Source: Capilliphycus salinus (lineage in GTDB: Bacteria > Cyanobacteriota > Cyanobacteriia > Cyanobacteriales > Microcoleaceae). Taken from it: DNA of 64,000 bases. Shown here in pieces: positions 9,450-18,263 of the stretch. Below the pieces are notes generated by a model. It saw only the letters and a list, made by a program, of their open reading frames with translations. It made no database searches and was not told the origin of the DNA. Made by a program: the position numbers and the translations under genes. The stretch spans positions 6,758,001 through 6,822,000 of the forward strand of contig NZ_CP178543.1 of assembly GCF_047276495.1 (NCBI RefSeq), read 5' to 3'. Numbering within the stretch: the stretch's first letter is position 1; each line of letters begins with the position of its first letter.

Positions 9450-10916
9450 TTAAGAAGCCGGTGACTGACTGGCTTGTTTTTGTTGAATTTGGGGAGACAG
9501 ACGGTTAACCGCTTGTTTCACAAAAGATTGCAATAACGAAAGCTGTTGATTTTGTTGGAACACGGTTTTTAACGTTTGATTGAGCGCGTTAATATTGAGC
9601 GAAAACTGACCGGATTCTTTCTCGTCTATCTCCAAGCTTTGGAAATATTCAACCAAACTCAAACCCGCAATTCGAGTTAAATAAGCCGCACTCACACCCT
9701 GAACAACTCCCCCCGCGACAAACGTTACCGTATGACTTTTTAACAACGAGGTTAACGTTTGACTGGTCAACTCCACAAAACCCAACTTTAACATCTGAGT
9801 TCCGATAGTTTTCGCGACTTCTTGAGCCTGTTCGACGGAAAATTTCTGTTGATAAATTCCGCCCAAATCTATCACCAATTGAGCATTAATCGCCGCAGTT
9901 GCTAACACGTCCAACGCCGGAACCGGATTCGCAAACGCCGTCGCCGCCGCGATCCATTGGTACTGTTCAATAATCGGTAAAGCCCGCTCCCGTCTAACTT
10001 GATTTAAACCGGTTTTGACTTGGGCTTGTAACGCTTTTGCTTGTCGGTAAGTGGTTGCCCAAACTAAAGATTGTTGTTCTTGTTTTAAAATTTGACTCAG
10101 GCGTTCAGTCAGGGGTAAAATATTCGGTTGTTGGGTTTCCATCCATTCTTTGACCGAACCATCAGCTTGATGCTGGCGAACTTTCACCGGACTGGGAGAA
10201 GCGGCGATCGCCACCACATCTTCGCCTTCTAGCAACCCTGCCATCGTCTCTCGCAGACGTTGGAGGATAACGGGTTGTTCTTCCTGGGAATGCTGGTCTT
10301 GCTTGTTCCAGACCAATATAACCCGGTGACTTTGCAACAACAGTTGAGAAATGGTTTGATACTGCGGATCGGTGACGTCCCCGCCCGTGAGAAACAGGAC
10401 CGCATCGCAGTCGGTTAGTGGCTTTTGCTGGCCCTCGGGAATTTCCACAAATGTTAACGGTTTGCTGTATTGGCCGATACCATTTGCCGATAATCCCTGC
10501 ATTAACTGGGTTTTCCCGACGGACTTTCCGCCCATCACCCCGACAGACAGGGTTTGACGTTCGAGTTGGGAAGTCAGTTGGGTTAGCTGCTGTTGGAATT
10601 GGCCGATATTGGCGGTAAAATTCTCGGCTAAACGGCTTTGTTGGGCTTCTGCGGTCAGCTTTTCGATGGTGCTTCCCGTGTACGCGATCGCGTGATCGAC
10701 GGTTTGGCGATCGATAATTTTGGGAGTCAGGGCGGGGGTCGTTTTCGGGAATTGTCGCTGTATCCACCACAGACCCGCCCCGAGGGCGATCGTTCCTACC
10801 AAGGCGGTTTCGCCAAATTCGGCGGCAGAATGGGCCATACTGTTAACTAACCAAAGTAAAAACGAGAGTCCGATTCCCCCAACTAAGATGGGGCGTTGTA
10901 TTTTAGCGGTCATCAT
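9450..10916 (-). CDS. Membrane-associated GTPase with DUF697 domain
   Basis: A 488-residue protein. Two N-terminal hydrophobic segments lie near 10-28 and 36-52. The G domain has the P-loop GGKSVGKT (129-136), a switch/Walker B region DCDAVLFLTGGDVTD (169-183) and the base-specificity motif NKQD (204-207). The C-terminal half (about 300-450) is Ala/Val-rich helical, with FANPVPALDVLATAAINAQLVIDLGGIY, the signature of the DUF697/YcjF-type domain. It is a predicted GTPase of unknown target that may sense membrane state (inference). The divergent phosphodiesterase starts 108 bp away. Confidence 0.85.
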   Translation of the reverse strand: MMTAKIQRPILVGGIGLSFLLWLVNSMAHSAAEFGETALVGTIALGAGLWWIQRQFPKTTPALTPKIIDRQTVDHAIAYTGSTIEKLTAEAQQSRLAENFTANIGQFQQQLTQLTSQLERQTLSVGVMGGKSVGKTQLMQGLSANGIGQYSKPLTFVEIPEGQQKPLTDCDAVLFLTGGDVTDPQYQTISQLLLQSHRVILVWNKQDQHSQEEQPVILQRLRETMAGLLEGEDVVAIAASPSPVKVRQHQADGSVKEWMETQQPNILPLTERLSQILKQEQQSLVWATTYRQAKALQAQVKTGLNQVRRERALPIIEQYQWIAAATAFANPVPALDVLATAAINAQLVIDLGGIYQQKFSVEQAQEVAKTIGTQMLKLGFVELTSQTLTSLLKSHTVTFVAGGVVQGVSAAYLTRIAGLSLVEYFQSLEIDEKESGQFSLNINALNQTLKTVFQQNQQLSLLQSFVKQAVNRLSPQIQQKQASQSPAS

Positions 10917-11024
10917 AAAAAATTGTGATAATCCATTGAAATTAGGTGATTTTTCCAGCTTAAATCAAAACTGGACCTGTGCCGGCTTTTGTACAGGGAT
11001 CAACATAATACGGGCTATAAGACT

Positions 11025-12110
11025 ATGAACTTGAATTTTCGATTTGCCATTGCTAGCGATCTGCACATTGCCCTTTCTCACACGATTTGGGATCAGCCTC
11101 GGCGGTTTCATCTGGTCGAAGCCAGTATTCCGGCTTTAGAATTGGTTTTGGAACATTTAGCAAAATGTGATTTAGACTTTTTGCTGTTACCGGGCGATTT
11201 AACTCAAGATGGGGAAATTGATAATCACGTTTGGTTAACTGAACGTTTGGCTAAACTTCCCTATCCGGTTTATGTTGTTCCGGGAAACCACGATGTACCG
11301 CAGGCGGTCGGGAATGAATTGGTAACAGGTTTAAGTGATTTTCCGGCTTTTTATCATGGGTTTGGCTATGACAATGTTAATCAGTTGTATTATACCCATG
11401 AGATTTTACCAGGGGTGCGGTTAATTGGGTTAAATTCTAACCATTTTGATCAAAGCGGGAAACAGATTGGTTGTCTTGATCAACAACAATTAGACTGGTT
11501 ACAAGAGGTGTTGGCGACGGCTGAGGATGAGTTGGTGATGGTGATGTTGCATCATAATGTGATCGAACATCTTCCCGGTCAAGCTACAAATCCTTTGGGG
11601 CGTCGCTATATGTTGCAAAATGCACCGCAATTGTTAGAAATTTTATCTCAAGCCGGTGTACAGCTTTTGTTTACGGGTCATCTGCACGTTCAAGATATTG
11701 CTCAATGGCAAAATATCTATGAGATTACAACCGGTTCTTTGGTGAGTTATCCTCATCCTTATCGCATTTTAAATATGCGATCCAAACCGAATGGAAAACA
11801 GGTGTTAGAGGTTGATTCTCATCGTATCACTTCTGTTGCCGGTTGGCCGGATTTACCCGAACAGTCACGGGAGCGGATTGCCGATCACTCGTTTCCATTT
11901 ATGACCAAATTGTTGACCAGTCCTCCTTTAAGTTTACCACAGGAAGAAGCGGTTCAGTTTGCCCCGGATTTGCGCTATTTTTGGGCTGATGTGGCGGGGG
12001 GAGACGCGGAGTTACGTTTTCCCGAGTTTCCGACTCCGGTCCGGCGTTATTTTGAAGCGTTTAGCAGTGATTCGGGAAGTGATAATCAGGCGACGTTATT
12101 GTTGAGTTAA
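11025..12110 (+). CDS. Class III (calcineurin-like) metallophosphoesterase
   Basis: The ATG at 11025 is chosen over an in-frame TTG 36 bp upstream because the protein then begins right before the first catalytic motif. The 361-residue product has the ordered metallophosphoesterase motifs ASDLHIA, PGDLTQDGE, VPGNHD, MLHHN and FTGHLHVQD, which supply the Asp, His and Asn ligands of the dinuclear metal site. The set resembles the cAMP phosphodiesterase CpdA group and related 3',5'-cyclic or phosphodiester hydrolases; the actual substrate is unknown. The stop codon lies inside a short three-unit direct repeat of TTGTTGAGTTAA. Confidence 0.88.
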   Translation: MNLNFRFAIASDLHIALSHTIWDQPRRFHLVEASIPALELVLEHLAKCDLDFLLLPGDLTQDGEIDNHVWLTERLAKLPYPVYVVPGNHDVPQAVGNELVTGLSDFPAFYHGFGYDNVNQLYYTHEILPGVRLIGLNSNHFDQSGKQIGCLDQQQLDWLQEVLATAEDELVMVMLHHNVIEHLPGQATNPLGRRYMLQNAPQLLEILSQAGVQLLFTGHLHVQDIAQWQNIYEITTGSLVSYPHPYRILNMRSKPNGKQVLEVDSHRITSVAGWPDLPEQSRERIADHSFPFMTKLLTSPPLSLPQEEAVQFAPDLRYFWADVAGGDAELRFPEFPTPVRRYFEAFSSDSGSDNQATLLLS

Positions 12111-12134
12111 TTGTTGAGTTAATTGTTGAGTTAA
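12099..12134 (+). repeat. 12-bp tandem repeat (three units) across a stop codon
   Basis: TTGTTGAGTTAA occurs three times in direct tandem. The first unit encodes the last residues and the stop of the phosphodiesterase (LLS stop), and the two others follow it. Each unit has an in-frame TAA, so the array provides repeated stops. Confidence 0.85.
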
Positions 12135-12271
12135 AAAGGTTGAAAACGGGGAAATTTATCTTTTTTGGGCTTGGGAATTCAACGGTTTAAAAAACTCGAT
12201 CAACTTTTTTGGATATTCCTTTGATTAATTGGTTTTCATCAAACTTTGACAATTTTGACAACGATGGGGGG

Positions 12272-12300
12272 AGACGGCTGTAGCCGTCTTCTCTTTTATT
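12272..12300 (+). terminator. Candidate rho-independent terminator
   Basis: A stem agacggc/gccgtct with a 4-nt loop lies at 12272-12289, followed by a T-rich tract ttctcttttattt. It lies about 160 bp after the phosphodiesterase stop and 140 bp before the PEP-CTERM gene. Both arms are perfect. Confidence 0.5.
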
Positions 12301-12439
12301 TAGTTTTTAGGTTTAAGAATTTCATCGGATTTTGGGCTAATTTGATGATGCAAAGATTTGTAAAACTTTGACAAGCTGTCTTTTTACAACCCCGGTTGAG
12401 TCTGTTAGAGTTAGCCATCATTCATCCAAGGAATTGTTT

Positions 12440-13336
12440 ATGTTTATTGGTAAATCTAACTGGACGACTCGGTTGATTTTTGGGTCTGCTGTAGCGGTAT
12501 TTACAGTTATAAATTCGAGTCAAATTACCCAAGCACAAATCTCTGGAGGACACGCAGATCACCATCACTTAATGGTGGGAGTGGACGGCTTAGAAACTTT
12601 AGATAGAGATCCATTTATTGGCTTACCCAACCCCAATTATAACCGTCTTTCGCTGCTGTTTCCCCATCAACATGACCCCATAGAAGTTAGTCATTTTCAC
12701 GCAATTGGTGTTTATAGTTATACCAGTCCTGAAGATTTAACCGTTATTCCAACCAGTAGTAATAATCACGTTCCCGAAGCCCGGTATAACTTACCCCCAC
12801 TCCCTCTTTTTCCGGGTTCAGAAGCTTTTACAGGTCAGTATATCTCGATGAAAACCGATGAACATATGTATTCTGATCTCAAAACTAAACCTGTTGCTCA
12901 TCTAACAGATGATCTCGACGATGCCTATGTTAATGCGATCTATAATACCGGAAATGGTCGCTGGCAAGGTTTACTCGGAGAAAATACAACCATTGCTTTA
13001 GAATTAGTTGATCTTACACCCGGTTTGGGAATTGCCAACTCTGAAGGTGAAGATTTATTTGATGCTGTGGGAGATAACTATATCATTATCATTGGAACCG
13101 GAGATTATTTTTCTTTTACACCGACGTTTTATGTTGCAGAAGATGCGGCGAAAATGGTTTACTCAGCCACATTTCGTTTATTAGATGTGACTACAGATAG
13201 CAGTTCTACTCCTTTTCTCCCTTCGGGAACGTTTACGCTAAATTTTCAGCCAGTTCCTGAACCTTCAACTTTATTTGCTTTAGGAACGTTAAGCTTAATG
13301 ATATTCGCCCGTCGGGGGAAAAATAGCTCAAATTAA
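12440..13336 (+). CDS. His-rich PEP-CTERM sorting-domain protein
   Basis: The start at 12440 is chosen because AAGGA lies 7 bp upstream and the protein then begins with a classical signal peptide (MFIGKSNWTTRLIFG...QITQA); the longer frame from 12368 adds a non-signal extension. The product is 298 residues. The mature N-terminus is His-rich (GGHADHHHLMVGVDGLETL; FPHQHDPIEVSHFHAIG), suggesting metal binding. The C-terminus carries PVPEPSTLFALGTLSLMIFARRGK: a PEP motif, a transmembrane helix and a basic tail, i.e. a PEP-CTERM exosortase signal. It may belong to the All3515-like zinc-repressed PEP-CTERM family, but I saw no Zur-type palindrome upstream, so this is tentative. Confidence 0.85.
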   Translation: MFIGKSNWTTRLIFGSAVAVFTVINSSQITQAQISGGHADHHHLMVGVDGLETLDRDPFIGLPNPNYNRLSLLFPHQHDPIEVSHFHAIGVYSYTSPEDLTVIPTSSNNHVPEARYNLPPLPLFPGSEAFTGQYISMKTDEHMYSDLKTKPVAHLTDDLDDAYVNAIYNTGNGRWQGLLGENTTIALELVDLTPGLGIANSEGEDLFDAVGDNYIIIIGTGDYFSFTPTFYVAEDAAKMVYSATFRLLDVTTDSSSTPFLPSGTFTLNFQPVPEPSTLFALGTLSLMIFARRGKNSSN

Positions 13337-13404
13337 TTGAACTAAAGAAGCTAAAGATGCGTTACGGTTTGCTAACGCATCCTATGTTTATTTTGGGGAT
13401 TGGG

Positions 13405-14004
13405 TTAAATTTCAAAGTAATCCGAGAGTTTTTGACTTTGTTCTAACAGGGGTTCTAAAGTATTAAACTGAAACCAAAACCAGACTTCTCTTTGACTGGC
13501 AAATTCAACGCTACCGTAGAGGGCTGTCGAGTATTTTTTTGACCAACTCGATAACAGAAGCTGTCCGATGTTGCCAACTTTATATCTGGGAATCATGTAA
13601 GTAATTCCGTAGTTACTCAACGTACTCATTACCCCCATAACCCCATTAAAAAAAAGATTACCCACTTCACTTAAAATGGCTTGATCTAGCTGATCTTTAT
13701 CAATTTTTCGTCGTTCTTCTGTGGCAATAAAATCAATCAATAATTTGGCGCTCTCAACGGGAAAAACCAATTGAGTCATGCCGTTATATTCTCCTGAAAA
13801 CACCAGTTCCATTGCGCTAATTTTTTCCAAACCCAAAGGAGACTTGAGTTGAGAAAGTAATTCTTCGCTGGGAATAACCTCCAAATGATTGAGTTTTAAT
13901 TTCATCGGAGACTTGGCTATGGTTTGTAACATGATTTCTGCTCTTTCCAAGCCGACTTGAAAAATCGGCTGAAGGTGAGCAAGTAACTGTGGGTTTTCAT
14001 TCAT
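13405..14004 (-). CDS. CheC-like chemotaxis phosphatase/chemoreceptor-adaptor protein
   Basis: A 199-residue protein. The CheC/CheX/FliY active-site signature E-x2-N-x22-P is met exactly: Glu113, Asn116 in LSEVGNLFFN and Pro139 in YMIPR. The preceding D/S position is an Ala. CheC proteins dephosphorylate CheY-P and bind CheD; this one may remove phosphate from a response regulator. It lies 217 bp downstream of, and in the same direction as, a FIST sensor, which suggests a joint signal-transduction role. The family assignment rests on the motif and length, with moderate overall similarity. Confidence 0.75.
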   Translation of the reverse strand: MNENPQLLAHLQPIFQVGLERAEIMLQTIAKSPMKLKLNHLEVIPSEELLSQLKSPLGLEKISAMELVFSGEYNGMTQLVFPVESAKLLIDFIATEERRKIDKDQLDQAILSEVGNLFFNGVMGVMSTLSNYGITYMIPRYKVGNIGQLLLSSWSKKYSTALYGSVEFASQREVWFWFQFNTLEPLLEQSQKLSDYFEI

Positions 14005-14083
14005 AAGGTATGACGTTGAAGCTTTAGCTTAGATAAATCCTTCGATTTATCTTCAAACTCATTTTAAAACAATTGACACCTTT

Positions 14084-14140
14084 GATCGCCAAAACTGCAC
14101 CCCAAAAACCCGGTTCCTACAAGAAACCAGGTTTTCAATC
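14084..14140. repeat. Copy of the AAACCCGGTTTCT-type palindromic repeat
   Basis: Within the 217-bp gap between the FIST and CheC-like genes, aaaacccggttcctacaag is followed by aaaccaggttttc, an imperfect inverted repeat that can form a hairpin. The same AAACCCGGTTTCT core occurs at 30110-30215. It may serve as an intra-operon processing or attenuation structure (inference). Confidence 0.5.
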
Positions 14141-14221
14141 CTCACTGTGCTATAACTGCTAGAAACGATCTGGCAGATCACTGAAAAAACAGCACAAAAC
14201 CCTTTAAAGGCGAAGTAACCT

Positions 14222-15493
14222 TTAAGGTTGGCGGACAATTCCAAAAACCGAGGTGTAGCCGTGCAGAAACGTCCCATCTCCCACCGGGCCAATTTCTCCA
14301 TTGCAGAATAACCCACTCAGAGGTATATTGATATAGCGTTGAAATTGGCTAGAGTCGAAGTTCGGTTCCCCGTAGAGTCCTTCACCCCGTCCCAAACAGG
14401 AAAACATCAAAGCACCCGCATTGCTTCCGCTCAGTTGAGAAGAATTCGGATGTTGTAGTTGATAACGAGTCAGTAACGCTTGCAAATCTTCTTTGGAGGT
14501 TTCCGCATCCCGCAAGTGAAATTGTATCCGCTGTCCGGGACGAACGCGATCGCCAATTGCAATCGCCCCCACGCGAGGATCGACACCCAACAAATTGCGA
14601 ATCAGGAAATCTCCGGGTTCTAATTGTTGTTTAAATTCATCTCGAACCACCCCGATAAACAATGAATTTTGAGCCAGTTGTCGGTCGGCTTCGCTAAGAT
14701 ATTGTATTAATTCCTGCAAAGCTTCTAGAGGTGAAAGTGATTTTCCAGACGGACTCAAGGAGAATTCCGAACTGCTGGACTCTTCCTCAAGTTGGAGAAT
14801 AATGTTACGCTCACCTTTGGTGACTCGATAGGGTTCTCCAATCGGACGACACCCCTGAGCGACGATGGTTTCCAAGACGAGATTACCCGATAAAGCCACA
14901 CCAACGACTTGGGCTTGATAATGTTCCCTAGCGTAAAAAACCCCGGTGATATTGCTCAAACCTCCGCTCGCCAAACCCCCAACCTTAACCGAACCCGGAT
15001 AAGCATAGTCGAGTCCTTGCAGCAGGTCGTTAATGCGGTTGTAGAAGGGGTCAACCAGTAAAATAAACTGGGGCTGTTCGGCGGGATCGACTCCGATCAA
15101 ATCCACCCACTGTTGAGGGGGACTATCGAGGTCCGGTAAGCCTTCAGAAGACAGATGAAAGGGGTGTACTTTCACTCCCGGTAAATGTGCCAAACTGAGG
15201 CTTAAAGCGGGTTCTCCTTCGATTTCTTCGGCTTGACTGTTAGCATTCATGCCGACAATGCCACCCCCACCGCAACCGATAATAGCGTTGAGGTTGAGTC
15301 GCTCTTGCAATAGGGGCATTAATCGAGAATACTCGCTAGCAAAGGCAGAGGAGATAAAGACTAAGCCGAAATTGGGCGAGGCGGGTAATGCTTTTGTTGT
15401 CTGTTCCACCACTTCGTCAATTGCGGCTTCTAAAGAGGGGCGTTTGGAAAGGGCGTTAACCCATAGCATTTGATTTTCTGTTGATTCTACCAT
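14222..15493 (-). CDS. FIST-domain sensor protein (FIST_N + FIST_C)
   Basis: A 423-residue soluble protein with the FIST N-terminal domain (FGLVFISSAFASEYSRLMPLL, ...NAIIGCGGGGIVGMNAN) and the FIST C-terminal domain (SLFIGVV, RNLLGVDPRVGAIAIGDRVRPGQRIQFHLRDAETSKEDL, then ALMFSCLGRGEGLYGE...SGLFCNGEIGPVG). FIST domains are proposed small-ligand (possibly amino-acid) sensors that feed two-component or chemotaxis pathways. Here the sensor stands alone, followed by a CheC-like protein on the same strand. The start ATG is preceded by GAGAGA on the minus strand. Confidence 0.9.
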   Translation of the reverse strand: MVESTENQMLWVNALSKRPSLEAAIDEVVEQTTKALPASPNFGLVFISSAFASEYSRLMPLLQERLNLNAIIGCGGGGIVGMNANSQAEEIEGEPALSLSLAHLPGVKVHPFHLSSEGLPDLDSPPQQWVDLIGVDPAEQPQFILLVDPFYNRINDLLQGLDYAYPGSVKVGGLASGGLSNITGVFYAREHYQAQVVGVALSGNLVLETIVAQGCRPIGEPYRVTKGERNIILQLEEESSSSEFSLSPSGKSLSPLEALQELIQYLSEADRQLAQNSLFIGVVRDEFKQQLEPGDFLIRNLLGVDPRVGAIAIGDRVRPGQRIQFHLRDAETSKEDLQALLTRYQLQHPNSSQLSGSNAGALMFSCLGRGEGLYGEPNFDSSQFQRYINIPLSGLFCNGEIGPVGDGTFLHGYTSVFGIVRQP

Positions 15494-15879
15494 CGATTCT
15501 CTCCCATGTTGATCAGTTGCTCACGATTGCCCCATCTTATCTAGAAATCTACTTCTGCCTCTATAGCTGCTGGTTTTCCTTCTGCGGTGAGTGATTTGTC
15601 CTATACGGTCAACTGGCTTTGAGTTGATCTACAATATAAAAATATAGACGATCCGTATCTAAAGCTGCATTTGTGCGGAATCTCAATCGGCAAACCTTAA
15701 AAAATCAAAAGGAATACCTAGCTGTAGCTTGAGGTTGCGTTATCACTGATCAGTAGTTGTAAAGCTTAATTCGGTGTATTCACCAAGGCAGTCTAGTGAA
15801 ATAGCCGAACTTGATGAAGCATTCATTTTCAGTTAGGCTGATTCAGTGTAGGGAAAGATGTAGTTGAGGCGAACTAACC
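15494..15879. other. Divergent intergenic region, FIST / cp12
   Basis: 386 bp without a coding frame. It holds the FIST promoter (minus strand) and the leader of cp12 (plus strand). GAGG lies 13 bp upstream of the cp12 ATG. I see no repeat element or recognisable riboswitch. Confidence 0.5.
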
Positions 15880-16107
15880 ATGACCAATAACAATATTGAT
15901 GAAATGATTGAGCAGGAGCGCCAACAGGCTCGCAATGCTTGCGATACTCAAGGGCCTACTTCTGCCGAATGTGCCGCCGCTTGGGATGCTGTAGAGGAGT
16001 TACAAGCAGAAGCCGCCCATCAAAAACAGAAGAAGCCTAAGACTTCTTTTGAGGTCTACTGTGATGATAATCCTGATGCAGCCGAATGTCGCGTTTATGA
16101 AGACTAG
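15880..16107 (+). CDS. cp12: CP12, Calvin-cycle redox linker protein
   Basis: A 75-residue intrinsically disordered-type protein with the two CP12 cysteine pairs: Cys21/Cys31 in ACDTQGPTSAEC and Cys61/Cys70 in YCDDNPDAAEC, followed by the conserved acidic C-terminus RVYED. The central AWDAVEELQAEAAH matches the CP12 core helix. CP12 joins GAPDH and phosphoribulokinase into an inactive complex in the dark when its disulfides form. The length equals the cyanobacterial norm. It is monocistronic with its own hairpin downstream. Confidence 0.95.
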   Translation: MTNNNIDEMIEQERQQARNACDTQGPTSAECAAAWDAVEELQAEAAHQKQKKPKTSFEVYCDDNPDAAECRVYED

Positions 16108-16159
16108 GGGCTTGTAGTCTCAGCAATCTTCAAGTTAACTCAAGGCTGTAGCATATGCG

Positions 16160-16206
16160 AGCAACTGGGACTTGACGAGTGTCGAGCCAGTTGCTTACCT
16201 TTTGAT
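16160..16206 (+). terminator. Rho-independent-like terminator of cp12
   Basis: A perfect 9-bp outer stem agcaactgg (16160-16168) / ccagttgct (16187-16195) encloses a second 6-bp stem cttgac / gtcgag with a GAGT loop (one G-U pair). A T-rich tract (taccttttgattt) follows. It lies about 50 bp after the cp12 stop. Confidence 0.65.
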
Positions 16207-16239
16207 TTAAGTTTAATTTGTTGCTTTAAATGTTAGGAA

Positions 16240-16860
16240 ATGTTGAATATATTACCATTCGCTAACGTTCCCCTGTTGGAATCTTTTGTTTGGATGGATT
16301 ATAGATTGGCTGTTTTATTTACAGTTATTGTTCCGTTGATTTTGCTAATCTGGGCTTTTATTCAAAAGATTGATGCTATTCAACGTTTACTGGTAATTTA
16401 TTGGCGGGTGTCTAGTTTATTGGCAATTACAGTTTATCTGATGATCGCCGCTTTTCCAATGAGTTTTATTACTTCGATCCTCGCCCGAATTTTGATGATC
16501 ATCAGTCTATGGTTTTGGGTGGATCTCAACGAAGAACTGGAGGATATGCAAAGTTCTATCTTGAAGTTCAGCTTTATATCTTGGCGGTGGGCTGTATCTA
16601 TTTATAGTGGTCTGGGCGCTTTACTTTTTATTCCCTTTTTACGCTGTGCTTTTTTAGATACTAAAGGGTTAATCGCCGATCAAACTTGTCGGGTTTGGTT
16701 AGATCCGCCTTGGATGTTCAAAGAGATTTTTCATCCCGGTTGGACACCGGGATTTTTGGGCTTTTTAGGGTTATCCGGTTTGGTATTTTATCTCATTTGT
16801 TTTGGCTATTTTATAGTTGTAAAATTGGGCAGACAAGGACGTTCGGCAACGGGACATTAA
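16240..16860 (+). CDS. DUF3177 family membrane protein
   Basis: A 206-residue protein of a cyanobacteria-specific family (DUF3177). About five hydrophobic segments lie near 18-43, 52-75, 80-96, 110-130 and 180-198. Conserved features include WMDYRLAVLFTVIVPL, the ARILMIISLWFWVDLNEEL segment and the Cys-containing luminal loop RCAFLDTKG...QTCRVWLDPPWMFKEIFHPGWTPGFL. The function is unknown. The ATG follows TTAGGA closely. It is separated from cp12 by the cp12 terminator. Confidence 0.85.
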   Translation: MLNILPFANVPLLESFVWMDYRLAVLFTVIVPLILLIWAFIQKIDAIQRLLVIYWRVSSLLAITVYLMIAAFPMSFITSILARILMIISLWFWVDLNEELEDMQSSILKFSFISWRWAVSIYSGLGALLFIPFLRCAFLDTKGLIADQTCRVWLDPPWMFKEIFHPGWTPGFLGFLGLSGLVFYLICFGYFIVVKLGRQGRSATGH

Positions 16861-17286
16861 CAGTCACCAGTCACCCTTCGGGAACGTCCGTTGCGGAAGA
16901 TCGCAAACTTTGCTCTATGCGCGGAGCGCGTAGCCTGCCGCGAAGCGGCTTACTTCGCTCGCGACCATTCCGCGCCCGTCGCAAGGAGCGCGCTCTCGAC
17001 TATTGGGCGCCCGTCGCAAGGAGCGCGCTTCGCGACTATTCCGCCAAGTCAGCAAGCAGCGAACCCGTCACCAGTGTTTTCAGTGAACAGTGACCAGTGA
17101 AAACAGGTGTCAGGTTTCACGTCTGTAGGGGCGGGTTCTGCATTGATCGAGGGCGACCACTCCCAGATTGAATTAAACCCGCCCCACCTGCATAACTCCG
17201 GGGCGGGTTTAGAACAGTTGTTGGCAAGGACATGATAAATCGATTCGGAACCCGCCCCTACAAACCGAACTTCTGCCTGTCTAAAA
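16861..17286. repeat. Intergenic cluster of three dispersed repeat types
   Basis: No gene. Three repeat types are present. (1) CACCAGT-type direct repeats flank the block (16862-16875 and 17068-17105). (2) A GC-rich palindromic element occupies about 16905-17050; its 24-nt core at 16930-16953 (starts gtagcctgccgcg, ends gcggcttac) recurs as an exact reverse complement at 53769-53792, and an internal unit cgcccgtcgcaaggagcgcg is duplicated. (3) A GGGGCGGGTT-family element sits at about 17124-17262, with ends tgtaggggcgggtt and aacccgcccctaca. Open frames here are low-complexity by-products. Confidence 0.75.
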
Positions 17287-18189
17287 TTAATAATCGGGGA
17301 GTAAAATAAACAAAGATCTGAGGGCTTCTGCGGCTAACAATGCCACCAAACCGCCGGCCGCTAATAAACTAACCGGAATTAAAATCGCTTGTAATAAATG
17401 CAGAGTTTGTTCAAGTTGTTTGTTATAATAATCGGCGAGTTTGTGCAGGGCAATATTGAGATGACCCGTTTCTTCTCCGGTCCGCAGAATTTGAATGGCG
17501 ATCGGCGGTAAACGACCTTCTACACTTTGACTAAACGTATAACCTGCGGGAATTTGACCCAACGCAATGGTGAGAGTTCCCGACATTTTAGAGGTTCTGG
17601 GAATGCGATCGCGAACTAATTCAATAGCAGTTAAAACCGGAATCCCGCAATTGAGAGGAAGTTCAAGTTGAGCCAGATCGAGCATCGAACGAGCGGTAAA
17701 AATGCGGCGAACCAAAGGTAAACGGGGCGCAAATTTCGGGGCGATATAACCCAAAATCGCGAGAAAAATCATCACCACAACCCAAAGCCAAATCGGACTT
17801 TCAGAAGTATAAAGTAGAGTAATAATCAACCCCGAAACACTAACTAAACTCGCGATCGCCGCCAATTTGACCGAACGATAAAGACTCTGGCGATCGACCT
17901 CCTGTTGAGCCATTTGGGACAAACGGTAGCACATTTCCGGCAAGGCACCGCTATAGTCGGCAATTTGAATTAAACTAATCGTCCAGCGATCAAAGTATCG
18001 GGGTGCATGGGCCAGCGCAGAGGCGAGATCCTCCCCCAAAGCAACGGCTGTACTGACTTTGTTGAGATAACGAGCAAAGCGATCATCACTTTGTTGAACC
18101 AATAGGTCGATGATCTCCTGGATACTAAAGCCAGAGTTGAGCAAAGTCGCGAACTTCGAGAAGAATCGGGCCTTCTGTTGCGGAGTCAT
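17287..18189 (-). CDS. Type II secretion system F-domain protein (GspF/PilC-like)
   Basis: A 300-residue inner-membrane protein with two T2SF domains. The first half contains FFSKFATLLNSGFSIQEII, LAHAPRYFDRWTISLIQIADYSGALPEM and a transmembrane region near 105-150. The second half contains LDLAQLELPLNCGIPVLTAIEL, PPIAIQILRTGEETGHLNIAL, and a final helix near 265-295. It is shorter than canonical PilC/GspF (about 400 residues), lacking the extra N-terminal ~80 residues. A role in pilus or secretion platform assembly is expected, but no pilB/pilT or pilin gene is nearby. It lies 74 bp downstream of the TPR gene on the same strand. Confidence 0.85.
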   Translation of the reverse strand: MTPQQKARFFSKFATLLNSGFSIQEIIDLLVQQSDDRFARYLNKVSTAVALGEDLASALAHAPRYFDRWTISLIQIADYSGALPEMCYRLSQMAQQEVDRQSLYRSVKLAAIASLVSVSGLIITLLYTSESPIWLWVVVMIFLAILGYIAPKFAPRLPLVRRIFTARSMLDLAQLELPLNCGIPVLTAIELVRDRIPRTSKMSGTLTIALGQIPAGYTFSQSVEGRLPPIAIQILRTGEETGHLNIALHKLADYYNKQLEQTLHLLQAILIPVSLLAAGGLVALLAAEALRSLFILLPDY

Positions 18190-18263
18190 GCGCTAAAAAT
18201 ACTAACCCCCTATTTTTGCATAAAGGGGCATCACAACCGGGCGATCAAAAAGTTATTCATCCC

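Noticed and set aside
12140..12440. Zur operator upstream of the PEP-CTERM gene
   Set aside because: No inverted repeat of the TGATAAT-N-ATTATCA type could be found.
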